A stretch of 64,000 nt of DNA from Distichodus sexfasciatus (taxonomy: Eukaryota; Chordata; Actinopteri; Characiformes; Distichodontidae). Positions 13,761 to 24,700 of the stretch are shown here, in pieces (position 1 is the first letter of the stretch; the number at the start of each line of letters is the position of its first letter). The notes beneath the pieces are model-generated. The model was not told where the DNA came from. It did not search any database and saw only the letters and a program-made list of their open reading frames with translations. The position numbers were made by a program, and so were the translations under genes. The stretch covers positions 174,501-238,500 of the forward strand of contig JAVGVS010000407.1 of assembly GCA_032718565.1 (NCBI GenBank), in the 5' to 3' direction.

Positions 13761-14163
13761 CAGTGTTGGGCACGTACCTTTAAAAAAGTTAATAGTTATA
13801 GTTACTAGTTACTTCTCACAAATAGTAACTGAGTTAGTAACTGAGTTACATCATTATAAAAGTAACTAATTACCAGGCAAAGTAACTATTGCGTTACTTA
13901 AAAAAAAATCTAATTTAATATAACTATAAAATAAATATAAAACATTGTACACTAATCTACACTATTTTAATGTTGTTGTGGGACAACGTGAGAGACAACT
14001 ATCAAATTCAACATATTATTATAAATATTATCATTACTATAGTGGAACAATAAAGCACAATAGATGGTTTAGAACTTTAAATATTTATTGCACAGACCAC
14101 AACTCGTCAACAAATAAGTCTAAATATAAATTATGCTTCTGAAGAAATGTACCAAAAATAATC

Positions 14164-14198
<35 letters not shown>

Positions 14199-14580
14199 TA
14201 TACTGTAGTGCAAAAAAACCCTGATATGTAAAGAGGTAACAGGTGGTGTGTGCTTGTGTGTGAACGCCCGCACTACTCCGCCTCTGATTGGCTAACAATG
14301 GGAACGTGCTCAATCTAACCCAATCATCGCGTTCTCAGTTCCACCACGTTTACAGACACAACAATCATCTTCACTGGTCGTGTCCCGCCCCGGCCCCCAA
14401 CACACACAAACACAGAGAAAGACAGGTGCTATGGCTGAGAGAGACGCTGCTCGCATGAAAACCGCTTCAGAGTTCTCACTTACAGTAACGCGCATTTTAT
14501 TGTCAGTAACGGTAACGGCGTTGTAACGGGGGAAACAGTCATTCGTTTGATTACTTTTTTACTGAAAAAAGTATCGCTAT
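13761..14580. mobile_element. Non-autonomous hAT-like element
   Basis: Begins CAGTGTTGGGCACGTACC, the terminal motif of a hAT-like family common in fish. It runs into the family's repeated GTAACT/AGTTAC words (several in 13790-13890) and ends in a 'gtaacggtaacggcgttgta' block near 14500-14525 and a GATTAC-TTTTTTACTG block at about 14550. The expected inverted 3' terminus (CCCAACACTG) is not visible, so the right end is eroded or truncated. No transposase ORF is present. It contains an AAT-repeat microsatellite at about 14164-14197. Confidence 0.55.
14164..14197. repeat. (AAT)n microsatellite
   Basis: About eleven uninterrupted TAA/AAT units within the hAT-like element. Confidence 0.9.
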
Positions 14581-15413
14581 ATGGTCAGGTTGGATTTCTA
14601 TCCCTAGCCCTGTATGGATGCAGTAGTAAAGCCTCTTTTTAAATAAAACTCTCCTGACTGAATTAAAATTATATGTTGGAAACTAAGATTTGGGGGTCAG
14701 TTAGGACTCATGAGGGGAATGAATAATTGCAAGGGAAGTGAAACCATGATATTGTTCAGTCCTAAACAAAACACTTAGTTTATTCTTAGGGATGAAACCA
14801 GTCCCAACAGCTTTACTACACTAAAGTTAAATAACTTTCATCTATACATGATAATCTATTGATAACCAATAAGTAAACATAGTCCTTTATTATTCTTTAT
14901 TAAAGATTTATTATTATTTACACAAAACATTTGATCAAACAAGAATCTTTATCCTGCCAGTTCTTTCCTTTCACTGTTGAAGTGGCCTTAAAACAGTGTT
15001 TTGAGGTATAAACTCCAAAGTCAACAAAGCATGTATTAATTTTTAAATAATAAATACATACTTTTTTTCTATAGAAATGTACCTCATATTACAAGGGGAA
15101 CCCTTGACTTCACTCCTTCAATGGTCACTCTTCAGGGTGCCAAACAAAACAATACATTAATGATAAGTAATATTTGACTTTGAAGATGACTGCAAATATC
15201 TACTTTTTAAATGAAGATCAAATTTATAGACAAATAAAGCCAGAGAGTGTCTCACTTTGACGCTAAACTGTGACTGAAATCATGGATCTCTACAGATATC
15301 CACAGTATTTTACTATACACCCTTGTTTCATTTTTTAAAAGATGAATTGCTGTTTTTTCTTGCATACTATTATACCTTTTATTGTGTTTTAGTTTCACAA
15401 AAAACCCTGACCC
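14581..15413. other. Intergenic and probable 3' UTR of the C21orf58-like gene
   Basis: AT-rich with no exon seen. On the minus strand three AATAAA-type signals cluster at about 14886-14915, roughly 500 bases beyond the stop codon of the C21orf58-like gene, and are a plausible transcript end. Confidence 0.45.
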
Positions 15414-17496
15414 TTACGTGTCTAAAGGTGGAAGAGTAACTGGTCCAGTCACATGGTGAATGGAAGGCTGATAAGCTCCAACCCGCCCTAATGATGTAAC
15501 AGACGGCCAGGCTTGGTACCCAATAGGAGGCAGTGGTGGGGGTCCATAGTGATGGTGATGGTGGACTGCACTTCCTTTGCCTTTGACGTAGTTCTCCTTA
15601 ACATCATAGCAGTACTTTAATGTATGTTAGCGTCCATCGACTTTCATTCAACTGTTAAAGGATAAGTTAGTTGAGGGTAAACTCTGATGGTCACCTGTCC
15701 CAAGTAAGGCCTCCCAGCAGCAATGTGGCCCGAGGCTGCTCCTTGAGAGAATGCCATTGGAGGAAGAGCCTTCAGCATCATGTTGTGCATAATGATCTGG
15801 TGCATCTGAGCATTCTGCATGAGCATCAACTCCACCATATCTAAAAAAATGATTGAATGAATAAAGAAACTTCATGAGATTTAAAAATATGTTTCGCTTG
15901 CCAACATGTTAACATTTCATAATTTTTTAAAAATTTGTTCAGATTCTCTGGCAACTGAAAAAATGTCTGATGACCAAATTAACTGGTAAAAAGCTGACCG
16001 TGCAAACAGTCAATAAAAACATAGCTATCCATGTAGAATATATGCCTTATATTGACTATACTACACATTATATGTTTTTGTTTAAAAGATGTGATCTACA
16101 AAACTATGTTTTGTTTAGAATGACGTCTTCCAGTACAATTTCTGCCTCCCGCCATCATACATGACAGTATGTACAAATCATCGAAGGCAGGCATGTTTTT
16201 AAGGGTTGCTAATGGCATCTTTCATGTTTCACGTCTATTGTTTTCCCCTGTGACAGTTCTATTTTTAGTGCTACAGTATTTAGGCATCAAGTGCATTACA
16301 CAAACCCACAAAAATAGTTGACAATACTTGCCCTCTTTAATACTGCCTGATCTGTGTTGGATGGCCTGAGGAGGAGGAATCTGTGCTATAAGAGGCTGTT
16401 GCTGTGGCAGCTGTTGAATGATGGTGGCTGGCTGCTGTGGAATCTGCCATGACAGAAGATAAGATGCACCTTTAATGTTTAGAGCATTGAGATTAATGTT
16501 CCGTAAGAGCTTTAAGAGAAGAAGGATATTAGATATTGGAATATTGTATCTCACAGTCTGTTGAATGATTCGGGGAGGCTGTGGGGCAGGAGGTGGAGGA
16601 GCAGCAGCAGGAGAAGGTGACTGATAGATGTGAAAGGGGGGTGCAGAAGAAGCTTGTAAAGGGAAGGGTTCATAATAATGATGTCGACCAGTTCCACCCC
16701 ATGTGTGTGGTCTTGCAAGGTCTTCCAGCATGTGCAGCTCCTGCCTCAGATACATACAAATATACAGTTGCAGAGAACATATGGAACAAGAAAATATGTA
16801 CAATTGGCAATATTGTAGATATAATGTCCTCATATAAAAATGCTTGCATATGTGTGTATTCTCTGATTTTGACAGCATGACCTAAATATGACCATATGAG
16901 TGTATTTTAGTAAGAAGGAATGATGATGAGGATGATGACAGTACCTTGAGTCTCTTTAGCAAGTCAGCTTTGTGTCTCATAGCATTTTGTAATGCAGCTG
17001 TTTGTCCATCATAGCTTCCTGTGTCAGAAAGGTTTGTCTGCATCAGACATTCGCCAATTCATGCAAATAATTATATTTTGCCATTAAATCTCAGAAAGAG
17101 TTCACAATAATCTCTTAAATGTTAGTAATACCTTTTTATTATGTTATAAACACTCTTGATACAGGTTATTTAATTGGAGGATCTAATACATTGTAAAGTA
17201 TATATTGATATATTTACAATAAATAAATGGGTACACTACGTGTGGAATATGCAGAAGCTCCCCTTTCATCATGATATCCTCTCTCTTTGTCCAGTCTCTA
17301 TGAAGCAAAAATATATGGCATTGCTGGTATTAAGCAGCTTAAAAGCTTCTGCACTGAGTGGGAACAAGTCTCACTAAAGCAGTTTATTTTAATCATAAAA
17401 CAAATAAAGATCAGTGCCGAACAAATAAAAATCTCTCACCTTTTCCAGCTGTTTTAATCGTAGTCGTGCCATTTCATCAACCATTGAATCTGTCAT
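15414..17496 (-). CDS. c21orf58: C21orf58-like protein (DUF4587 family)
   Basis: Six coding exons on the minus strand: 17496-17440, 17037-16945, 16740-16555, 16443-16332, 15840-15695 and 15596-15414. They join in frame to 258 residues. The start MTDSMVDEMARLRLKQLEK is followed by a short helical segment, then a Pro/Gln-rich region (PAAAPPPPAPQPP; IIQQLPQQQPLIAQIPPPQ). Next comes the hallmark DUF4587 block MVELMLMQNAQMHQIIMHNM, and a His/Pro-rich tail (HHHHHYGPPPLPPIGYQAWP) ends in LPPLDT. The cellular function is not established. DUF4587 also occurs in PRR29, but the head-to-head position next to pericentrin matches human C21orf58/PCNT, which decides the call. The intron after exon 4 uses a GC donor (GAGG then gcaagt). 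Confidence 0.88.
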
Positions 17497-18710
17497 AGTG
17501 GCAAATTATTTCTTATCTCTATGCATGTAACAAAACTACTATATACTGTTTCTTTTTTAACCTTGCACCATCCAACAATTCATGTTCCATTTTTTGTGTA
17601 TCCTTTACTTGGTTGCCAGAAACATACCTGTGATCAGGCAAGCCCATGCCCATCCAACCTGTTGCCATGCAACAGACGCAACTTTATTGTTTGGCTTAGG
17701 GGCCATATCCACAATGAAAACAATGAAGCACAGCATATGTCTTTACATTTACATATTTGGCAATTTACCATTTATCTGTTTGGTGTTCGTTTGGTTAGAG
17801 TTTGAAATGTAATATAATGCATATATGTATTCAATTTTACAGTCCTATTTTGTAATATTTTTAAAGCCATGCAATCAGTGCACATTATGCAAGTTTCATG
17901 TTTTCTTGTTTTTAACCAATCAAGTACAGTGTTTTGACAGCAAAGCTTATAGGTTTTATCTTTACTATGCTATAAGTGATTGTTGTAATCAGCTTCAGTG
18001 GTTTAATAAGTGTTAAAGTGTTGAATTCCATGTCAAGTTTTACAAGTGCTGTAGAAATACGTTGCTAATAAGTATGTTAATATCTATTTACGCCTATTAG
18101 CTAGTGAAGAAGGGCTTTAAATTAGATCCAAAAGGTCTACTCATAGAAAAGATTAATATTTGATCTAAGTTAGCAAATGATTAATTACATGGTAATTAAG
18201 TCTCGCCTCGCTATTGGCCAGATTGATTTCCCCGCGCTCACGCGCGCCTCTTACTAGCCGGTGTGGGCGGTCCCTCGTGCGGTGGTTTAACCAGTAAAAA
18301 ACGAGATTTCCCAAACCTTTGCCAACTGAACAACGTCTACCCTGCACAACTATATGCCGTTAAAAATGAACTGACCCAAATTAAACAATATCACATGGAC
18401 GTGTTTATCACTGCTGTACATCTGTGCGTCTGTGTTTCTGGGTAAACAGAGGCGGGTCCAGAGCAGGTGTTTGTTGCGCTACCAAGTGATGTCATTGGCT
18501 AAGACAGCGGAAGCCCACTTCTGATTGGGTGTTCGACTGCCTGAACCCAATAAGGGCGGGCCTAACGGCGATTGGCGGCCATGTTGAAAGTTGACAGTTA
18601 TTCAGCAACAGCACAAATTATCTCTGAAGTTGGAAACAGCGCAGCATTTCTCTTCACAAAGTTCTTGCTTACAGTGTAGTCCGTCTCTATGAAACCTGTA
18701 GTTTCAAGAG
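17497..18710. promoter_or_regulatory. Shared bidirectional promoter of c21orf58 and pcnt
   Basis: A 1.2-kb spacer between two divergent start codons. The half nearer c21orf58 is AT-rich and may hold its untranslated exon. The half nearer pcnt (18190-18710) is GC-richer and carries CCAAT/ATTGG boxes at about 18213, 18494, 18524, 18547 (direct orientation) and 18571. The last four are spaced 23-30 bases apart, the pattern of NF-Y-driven cell-cycle promoters. A YY1-like GCGGCCATGTTG follows at about 18576. The arrangement suggests coordinated, proliferation-linked transcription of both genes; that is inference. Confidence 0.65.
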
Positions 18711-21700
18711 ATGGACCAAGACGAAAGACAAAGAAAACTAGAGGCCGGAAGAGCAAAGGTATGTACGATGCTAACCGTGGCTGGCTAGCGCTGTGTTTGC
18801 TAACCGAGATTTTGAACGAAACTGTTAAAACTTTATCAATACTGTGAGAGAAACGCCGCGAACTCGCCTCCTGCAAACCCGTCTCGGCACTGCGGTTCCC
18901 TTGTTGGAGTGCCCGGTGTTGGGGCGCATCGCCGAGCTCGGCTACCTCGCTAATATTGGTCTTAAACACTCAGAAAAGTTTTGGAAGTCGATACCGTTTT
19001 GGAAACGGGTTGGTTGATGTGCTGGTCAGACACAGGGTTCCGTAACGTTGATATTCGCACAGGGTTTAGCAGTTGGCTCTCAGCTGCTTGCTCGTAATGC
19101 TGTGTGGAGTTCAACACTAACGAGTGACCGTTTCTAATGCTAAAGCACGCTGTGGTACGTGGCGTGGGGCGCAGTATGGACAGTGGACACTTTATTAGCC
19201 CGTAGCTTTATGACATGAGGTCAGGTGTTCGCACTGGTCAGTAAACGACTCCGTAATGCTGGCTGCAGTGCTGTGAACATGAGCTGTAGCAGTGAGACTC
19301 TTACTGACTCACTGATGTTAAGTTATACTGGGTGGAAGAAATGACTATGAACTTTGAATAACAGATATGACCGTAAGCTTGGGCTCTTTTAAGCTTGAGT
19401 TAGTAGTCAGGCAGGTTTGTGTTGTCCTGCCCAAACTGCACTTTATCCAGGGTTTTTAGGTTCATTAGAAGTTCTCTAAACCTGCCTCCTTAAAGAAATA
19501 AAGATGTATGAAAGGTGGCGTTTTCTTTAGAATGCATTAACCTTTAGCCTGGATTGTTTTAAGCCTTATTTGTTATTTAAGAGTAATAGTGGTGTTTACA
19601 TTAACCATTTGGTCTTTGATTATGTTTCTGATTTGGGATCTGTGGAATTTAATATATTCACTTGCTCAAAACTCTCATGTGAGCCTAAAACTAGAGCCTG
19701 TGATTTTTGGTCTTGGTAGCCATGAGTTGTCATGGCTTTTCTGACCTACAGATTTATATTCTAACATTTACAGCATGTAGCAGATGCTCTTATCCAGCAA
19801 CTTACAACAGTGCTTTGTAGTCCACGACTGTTCTTTGACCTGTAAATATATGTTTAAAATCAACAAACGTCATTAAATCAAGTTACTGCCGACTAAGTTT
19901 TATACTTTAACAAAAATGGGTTTGAGAGATTTTATAAAAGCTGCATTATGCACTTAATCCATATGGTTAAATTACAAAATGTTCTTCACTTCACCAACGC
20001 AAATCATGTTAGATTTTCTGATGTCACTTTACGTCTAGAATTGAAAGTCTGTATATGCTGCATGTTCTTAAGTGTAAAGTCCAAATATGCAGCGTTTTAA
20101 CTGTCTCTTGCCCGGTTTTGGAGCATGAAGTTCAGTGCAGCAGATCGCCGGAACCTTGTGTGCATGACTGATGCAGAGTGCCATTTCTGCTTCACGCTTG
20201 CTTAAGGCTCCTGCCACGGCTCACAGCAAGTGCAGAATAAACCGGCTGTGCGTGTATTTGCAGAAATCAGGACACATTTCATCTGCCTGCACTTGTAGTC
20301 TAATTCCTGCCTCTTTTTCTCCCCCACTACTGAAATCTGGGTCAGTAGTGAGCAGTAACCTAGGGGCAGTTATGGGCAGTATGTATGTATGACCATGGCT
20401 TGATGTGCGTGTTTACATGAGTGATTTGCATGATTAGCTCCACCCTTGCTTTGCTCTTTTGCTACAGTTCCTTCCGAACTCGCAGCATCACGATAAGGAT
20501 TACACCGTATTTTGGTATATTTTAGAATGTTATTGGATCTAGTAGAGGTTGTAGATTTTGATGTGTTTGATTGATAGATGGAGTGATGCTGTGTGACTGG
20601 TGCTGTTATTGAATGGCTCCATGACTACATGGGTGTGTGATGCAAACGCATTCAGGGACGTGAGCGCTCTACGGAGGCCCTTTTTCGGATGTGCTTTAAT
20701 CTGGAGTAAGCTGCTTAAGGAAGATGCAGGAGGACATGCTGTACGCGGACGGATTCCTCTGAAAAACTGGGAAAATTTTACATTTTATAAATGGAACTGT
20801 TGGAGCGAGAAATGGGGGTTGAAGCCATTTTTAGTAATGTGTTGCAGCCCCAAAGATGCCGAATATATTTGATCATCTTTCTCTTCTTCTTCAAAAAGCT
20901 GGTTGATGTTGGCATTCAGCGTCTTGTTTGCTTTTGTAGCGGTCCATCAACTTTTCTCATCTTATACGAGGAGTTGGTATTTACCATATCTTTGGAAATG
21001 AGCAGGAGGATGCATGTGTGGCGTGTTGCCGTCCATTTCGGCCCTTGACTACAAGGCAGCATGTTGATTGTGTGTTCTTGCTACTTCGTCCTGACCTACC
21101 TCTCCTTCTATCTGTCTCTCAACTTGTGGCGCAGCTTGCGAGCTTTAGACAGCAGCGGGCGAAAGGCAACGGTGCGGTCGCGCAGAAAAAGACGCCGAAG
21201 AGGAAGGGCCAGAATGTCCAGGAGAATGACCGTTCAGCGCAAGACAGCCGCCTAGAGGAATCACAATCCAACCACTCTCATGGTCAAGACAACAGGGAGG
21301 ACTCTGAGGTCTGGGCAATTTTCCATATATTTGTGGACTGTAGCTTGTGGATTATAATAAGAATTGATGCACTATTAATGGATAATAAACACAGTTATGA
21401 TATGTAAAACTGAACTCATCTTATTAACTATTTTGGACATAAGAATAAGAACCAATGGAAAAAAATGATTTTAAAATGAGACAGTATTAGGAAAGATGAT
21501 AAGATTACCTCTTGGAGGTTAAAGTGAAGTGTTAATTGTCCAGAGTGTTAAAGTGAAGTGTTAATTGTCCACAAAAAGTGTAAGAACTTTTTGCATAAGA
21601 GTGAACCATCCCTTGAATCTGAGTAAATTTGATTGAATTAAGCAAGCATCTTTTACCAGTCGGGGAAAATAAGAACCCCTTTGTTTTAAGTCATTCTTGC

Positions 21701-24700
21701 TTTGCCATATGTGACATGTGATGATGATGATCCTGAAATGACATACTGTGTGTCTTCTCTCTAGTTTTCACCTTACAGTACAGTATGGGTCAACAGCAGT
21801 AAGATGGCTGGGGGTGATATTGTCACAGTCATGTCATAATAAGCCTGTACGTATTTGTGACTCGTGCTGCAGGAGAGAGTGCAGCACGATGGTGCCGGCG
21901 CTGATCCAGTGACCTGTGAATGGGAAGGGGAGATGGACAGAACAGATGCCCAGGAATCGAGCTCTCCACCTGGGGGCAAGGTGGCAGCCGTGCAGCCTGT
22001 AAGGACAGAGGAGACCTTCGGAGAGATTATAGCAGCGCACACTAGTAAAGAACAACTGAAGGTGCGTAATGTTAGACCTGTTAACCAAACAATTCCATAT
22101 TCATCTGTGATTGTTTCTTCTTTTTACAGTTAATAATACCACCAATCAAATCTCATAGTGAGTAAAATTAATATTGGCTGCATGATGTGCAAAATCCTAA
22201 TCAGAATTGCTTTGCAATATGTTGTCTTCAGCACAGATTTCAGGCCGTAATTAATTTGAATTTTTCTTTTCCTTCATTCCCTTGGTTCCCATCAAACTCT
22301 TCTGAGAATGTCTTGATAAACAGTTTGGAGAAAAGCAAGAATTATTTGTTAAACACAGTTTTGAGTGTCTCTTGTGAAGTTGGACTTGTCTACTCTCATT
22401 TCAGGATTACAATATTTTAGCTCTAAGCTCTACGGGGTGCAAAATTGGCATTTTAATCCCTTAAATTGAGAAGAAAATGCTTCAGATGGCTTCAGGATTG
22501 AAAGTGATGGTTGTAAATTGGTCTTGCTATGGTCTTTTGCCATATGCAGCAGTTGCAGGCTGCGGTGGAGAAACGTAATGAAATCATCTCGCAGCTGAGC
22601 GTCAACCTACAGGTGGCGCTAATGAGCAGGGACCAGGTGCAGTTGGAGGCTCAGCAGCTAACAGGCCAGATCCAGGAGCTGCAGAAGCAACTTCAGCAGG
22701 TGAGGCTTACATCTCAGTAAAGAGCTGAAAGTTATCCTGTTAGATGGTTTGTGTCAGACCTGTCTATCTCCCTCAGGCCAAAGAGTACCTGCGCACTAAG
22801 TGTGTGGGCTGGGCGGACGTGTGTCAAGCTCAGCAGAACCAGCGGCAGCTGCAGATAGAAGACTCACAGCAGGTGATGTCTTTACAGATGATGAAGCACA
22901 ATTGTAGGAAGAGTTTGGCTTGAAACACACAATCCCTCTTTTTACACACTTGAGGAGTACATAGTCACTCAGGGAAGCCTGATGTCAAATTAGCCATTAT
23001 CTTGTTGAACAGTCTGGTGATGATAACAGGCATTTTAGTGATAGTAAACACAATAATACTTTTGCCAGGAACTTTTTCTATGCCTTCATAATACCTTCAC
23101 ATTACAATACACATTGACCTTAAAGTTCTAATGTGAGTGTTTTACTGGTCATGCTTTTTTTTTTCCCCGGTCTAGATGACGAAAGATCAACAGTGTCTCT
23201 TGGATCAGAAGGAAATGGAGATCACTGCTCTTCAGCAGAAGCTGGGTCTCATGGAGAATTCTCTCTCTCAGTTACAGAGCTCTTTCTCATCAAACAACAT
23301 GGACCAGGTCAAGTCAGCCTTACTACACCACGAAGAACTATTGTCAGAGAGCAGGAAGAACAGCTTGGACACTGAGGCTCTACTTCACAAACTAAGAACA
23401 GAACTGGACGAGGAGAAACGGAACAGCAAACTCGCCTGGGACCGTGCCGTCAGTCTGGAAGAGACTGTTGCTAAACTTGAAAGTGAGAGGTCTGAGAAGG
23501 AGGCTCAGCTAGCAGCAGTTCATTTTGAACTGGAGCAAGCTGCAGCTGTAGCCCGTGAAGCTGGGCAGTACAAATCTGAGAAGGAACAGCTGAACCGCGA
23601 TGTAGCACGTCTGGACGGGTTGGTCCAGGAGCTTCAAAGCCGGCTTCAAGCAGAAGTGGAGACATCTAAGCGCCTCAGGTTCGAGCACAATGCCGAAATC
23701 GCCAACTATGAGCTGCGGCTCCAAACCTTGGAGGAAGAGAGGAAGATGAATGTGAAACAGCTAGTTGAGGCTCATGAAGATGCTCTCAAAAGACTCCGGG
23801 TGGAGTATTTGGCAGAAATTGGACATGTTCGAGAGCTTCTAGACCGCACTCAAAATCCAAACAACTCACTCTGTCAGTACGGTGCCTCTGAGGAGATTGG
23901 TGCAAGCTTGAATTGGGGCAAAGCCTTCAAAGAGCAGCAGAACCAGGACACGGCCTGTGAGAACGCCGATATAACCGGACCTGATTTGGACGCCTCATTT
24001 ACAGATGACCGAAATGACATGATGGAGAGATACTTGGCATCTGCTGTGCAGCATGAAAGCTCTCTTTTGGAAAGAAGTCTAGAAGAGCGCAACCTCATGG
24101 AGAACTCTGCAGTTTCTAATTTTGAGCTAAACAGTGAAGTCATGTTTGCAGAGGGGCAGTTTTCTGACCACCAGCACCTTGATGCCAATTGCACAGATCC
24201 ACCGCTATTGTCAGAGACGGGACATGAGGAGCCACCTGTCGAGCTGGAGGGGATGTCTTTCAGTCAAGCTGAGTGGCAAAACTGTACCTCTGTTTCTCAG
24301 GAACCAAACGAAAGTGTGGATGGAATCGACCTGGCCAAGGAGCTTCTGACCCAACAGTGCAGAGACCTGACTGACGAGTTGGACGAGAAGGAGAGGCAGC
24401 AAGAGATCCTTCGTGAGGAGGTCAGGCGCTCGGCCGAGGAGCTGGAGGAGGCCCGGGAGCGTTGGAGCAAAGCTTCGGAGGAGCTGGAGGAAGCGAAATG
24501 GGAGCTGGAGGCAGAACGGGAGAAGAGGTTGCACCTTGAAGAGGTTGTCAGCCAGAAAACACATGAGCAGGACAATCTGAAGAACAAGCTCAGCTATCTA
24601 GAGAGCGAGCAGGAGGAGGCGCGAATGAGATGTAACAACAAGACAAATGCCACCCTCCTGAAGGAACTGAGGGAAGAGAAGGACAAACTGGCACTCCAAC

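Noticed and set aside
18688..18758. Upstream ATG at about 18690 (starting MKPVVSRDG) as the pcnt start
   Set aside because: It is in a different frame from the ATG at 18711, whose product MDQDERQRKLEAGRAK matches the pericentrin N-terminus and joins exon 2 in frame.
20600..21048. Two overlapping open frames in pcnt intron 1
   Set aside because: Intronic, no family resemblance and no splice sites linking them to pcnt phases.
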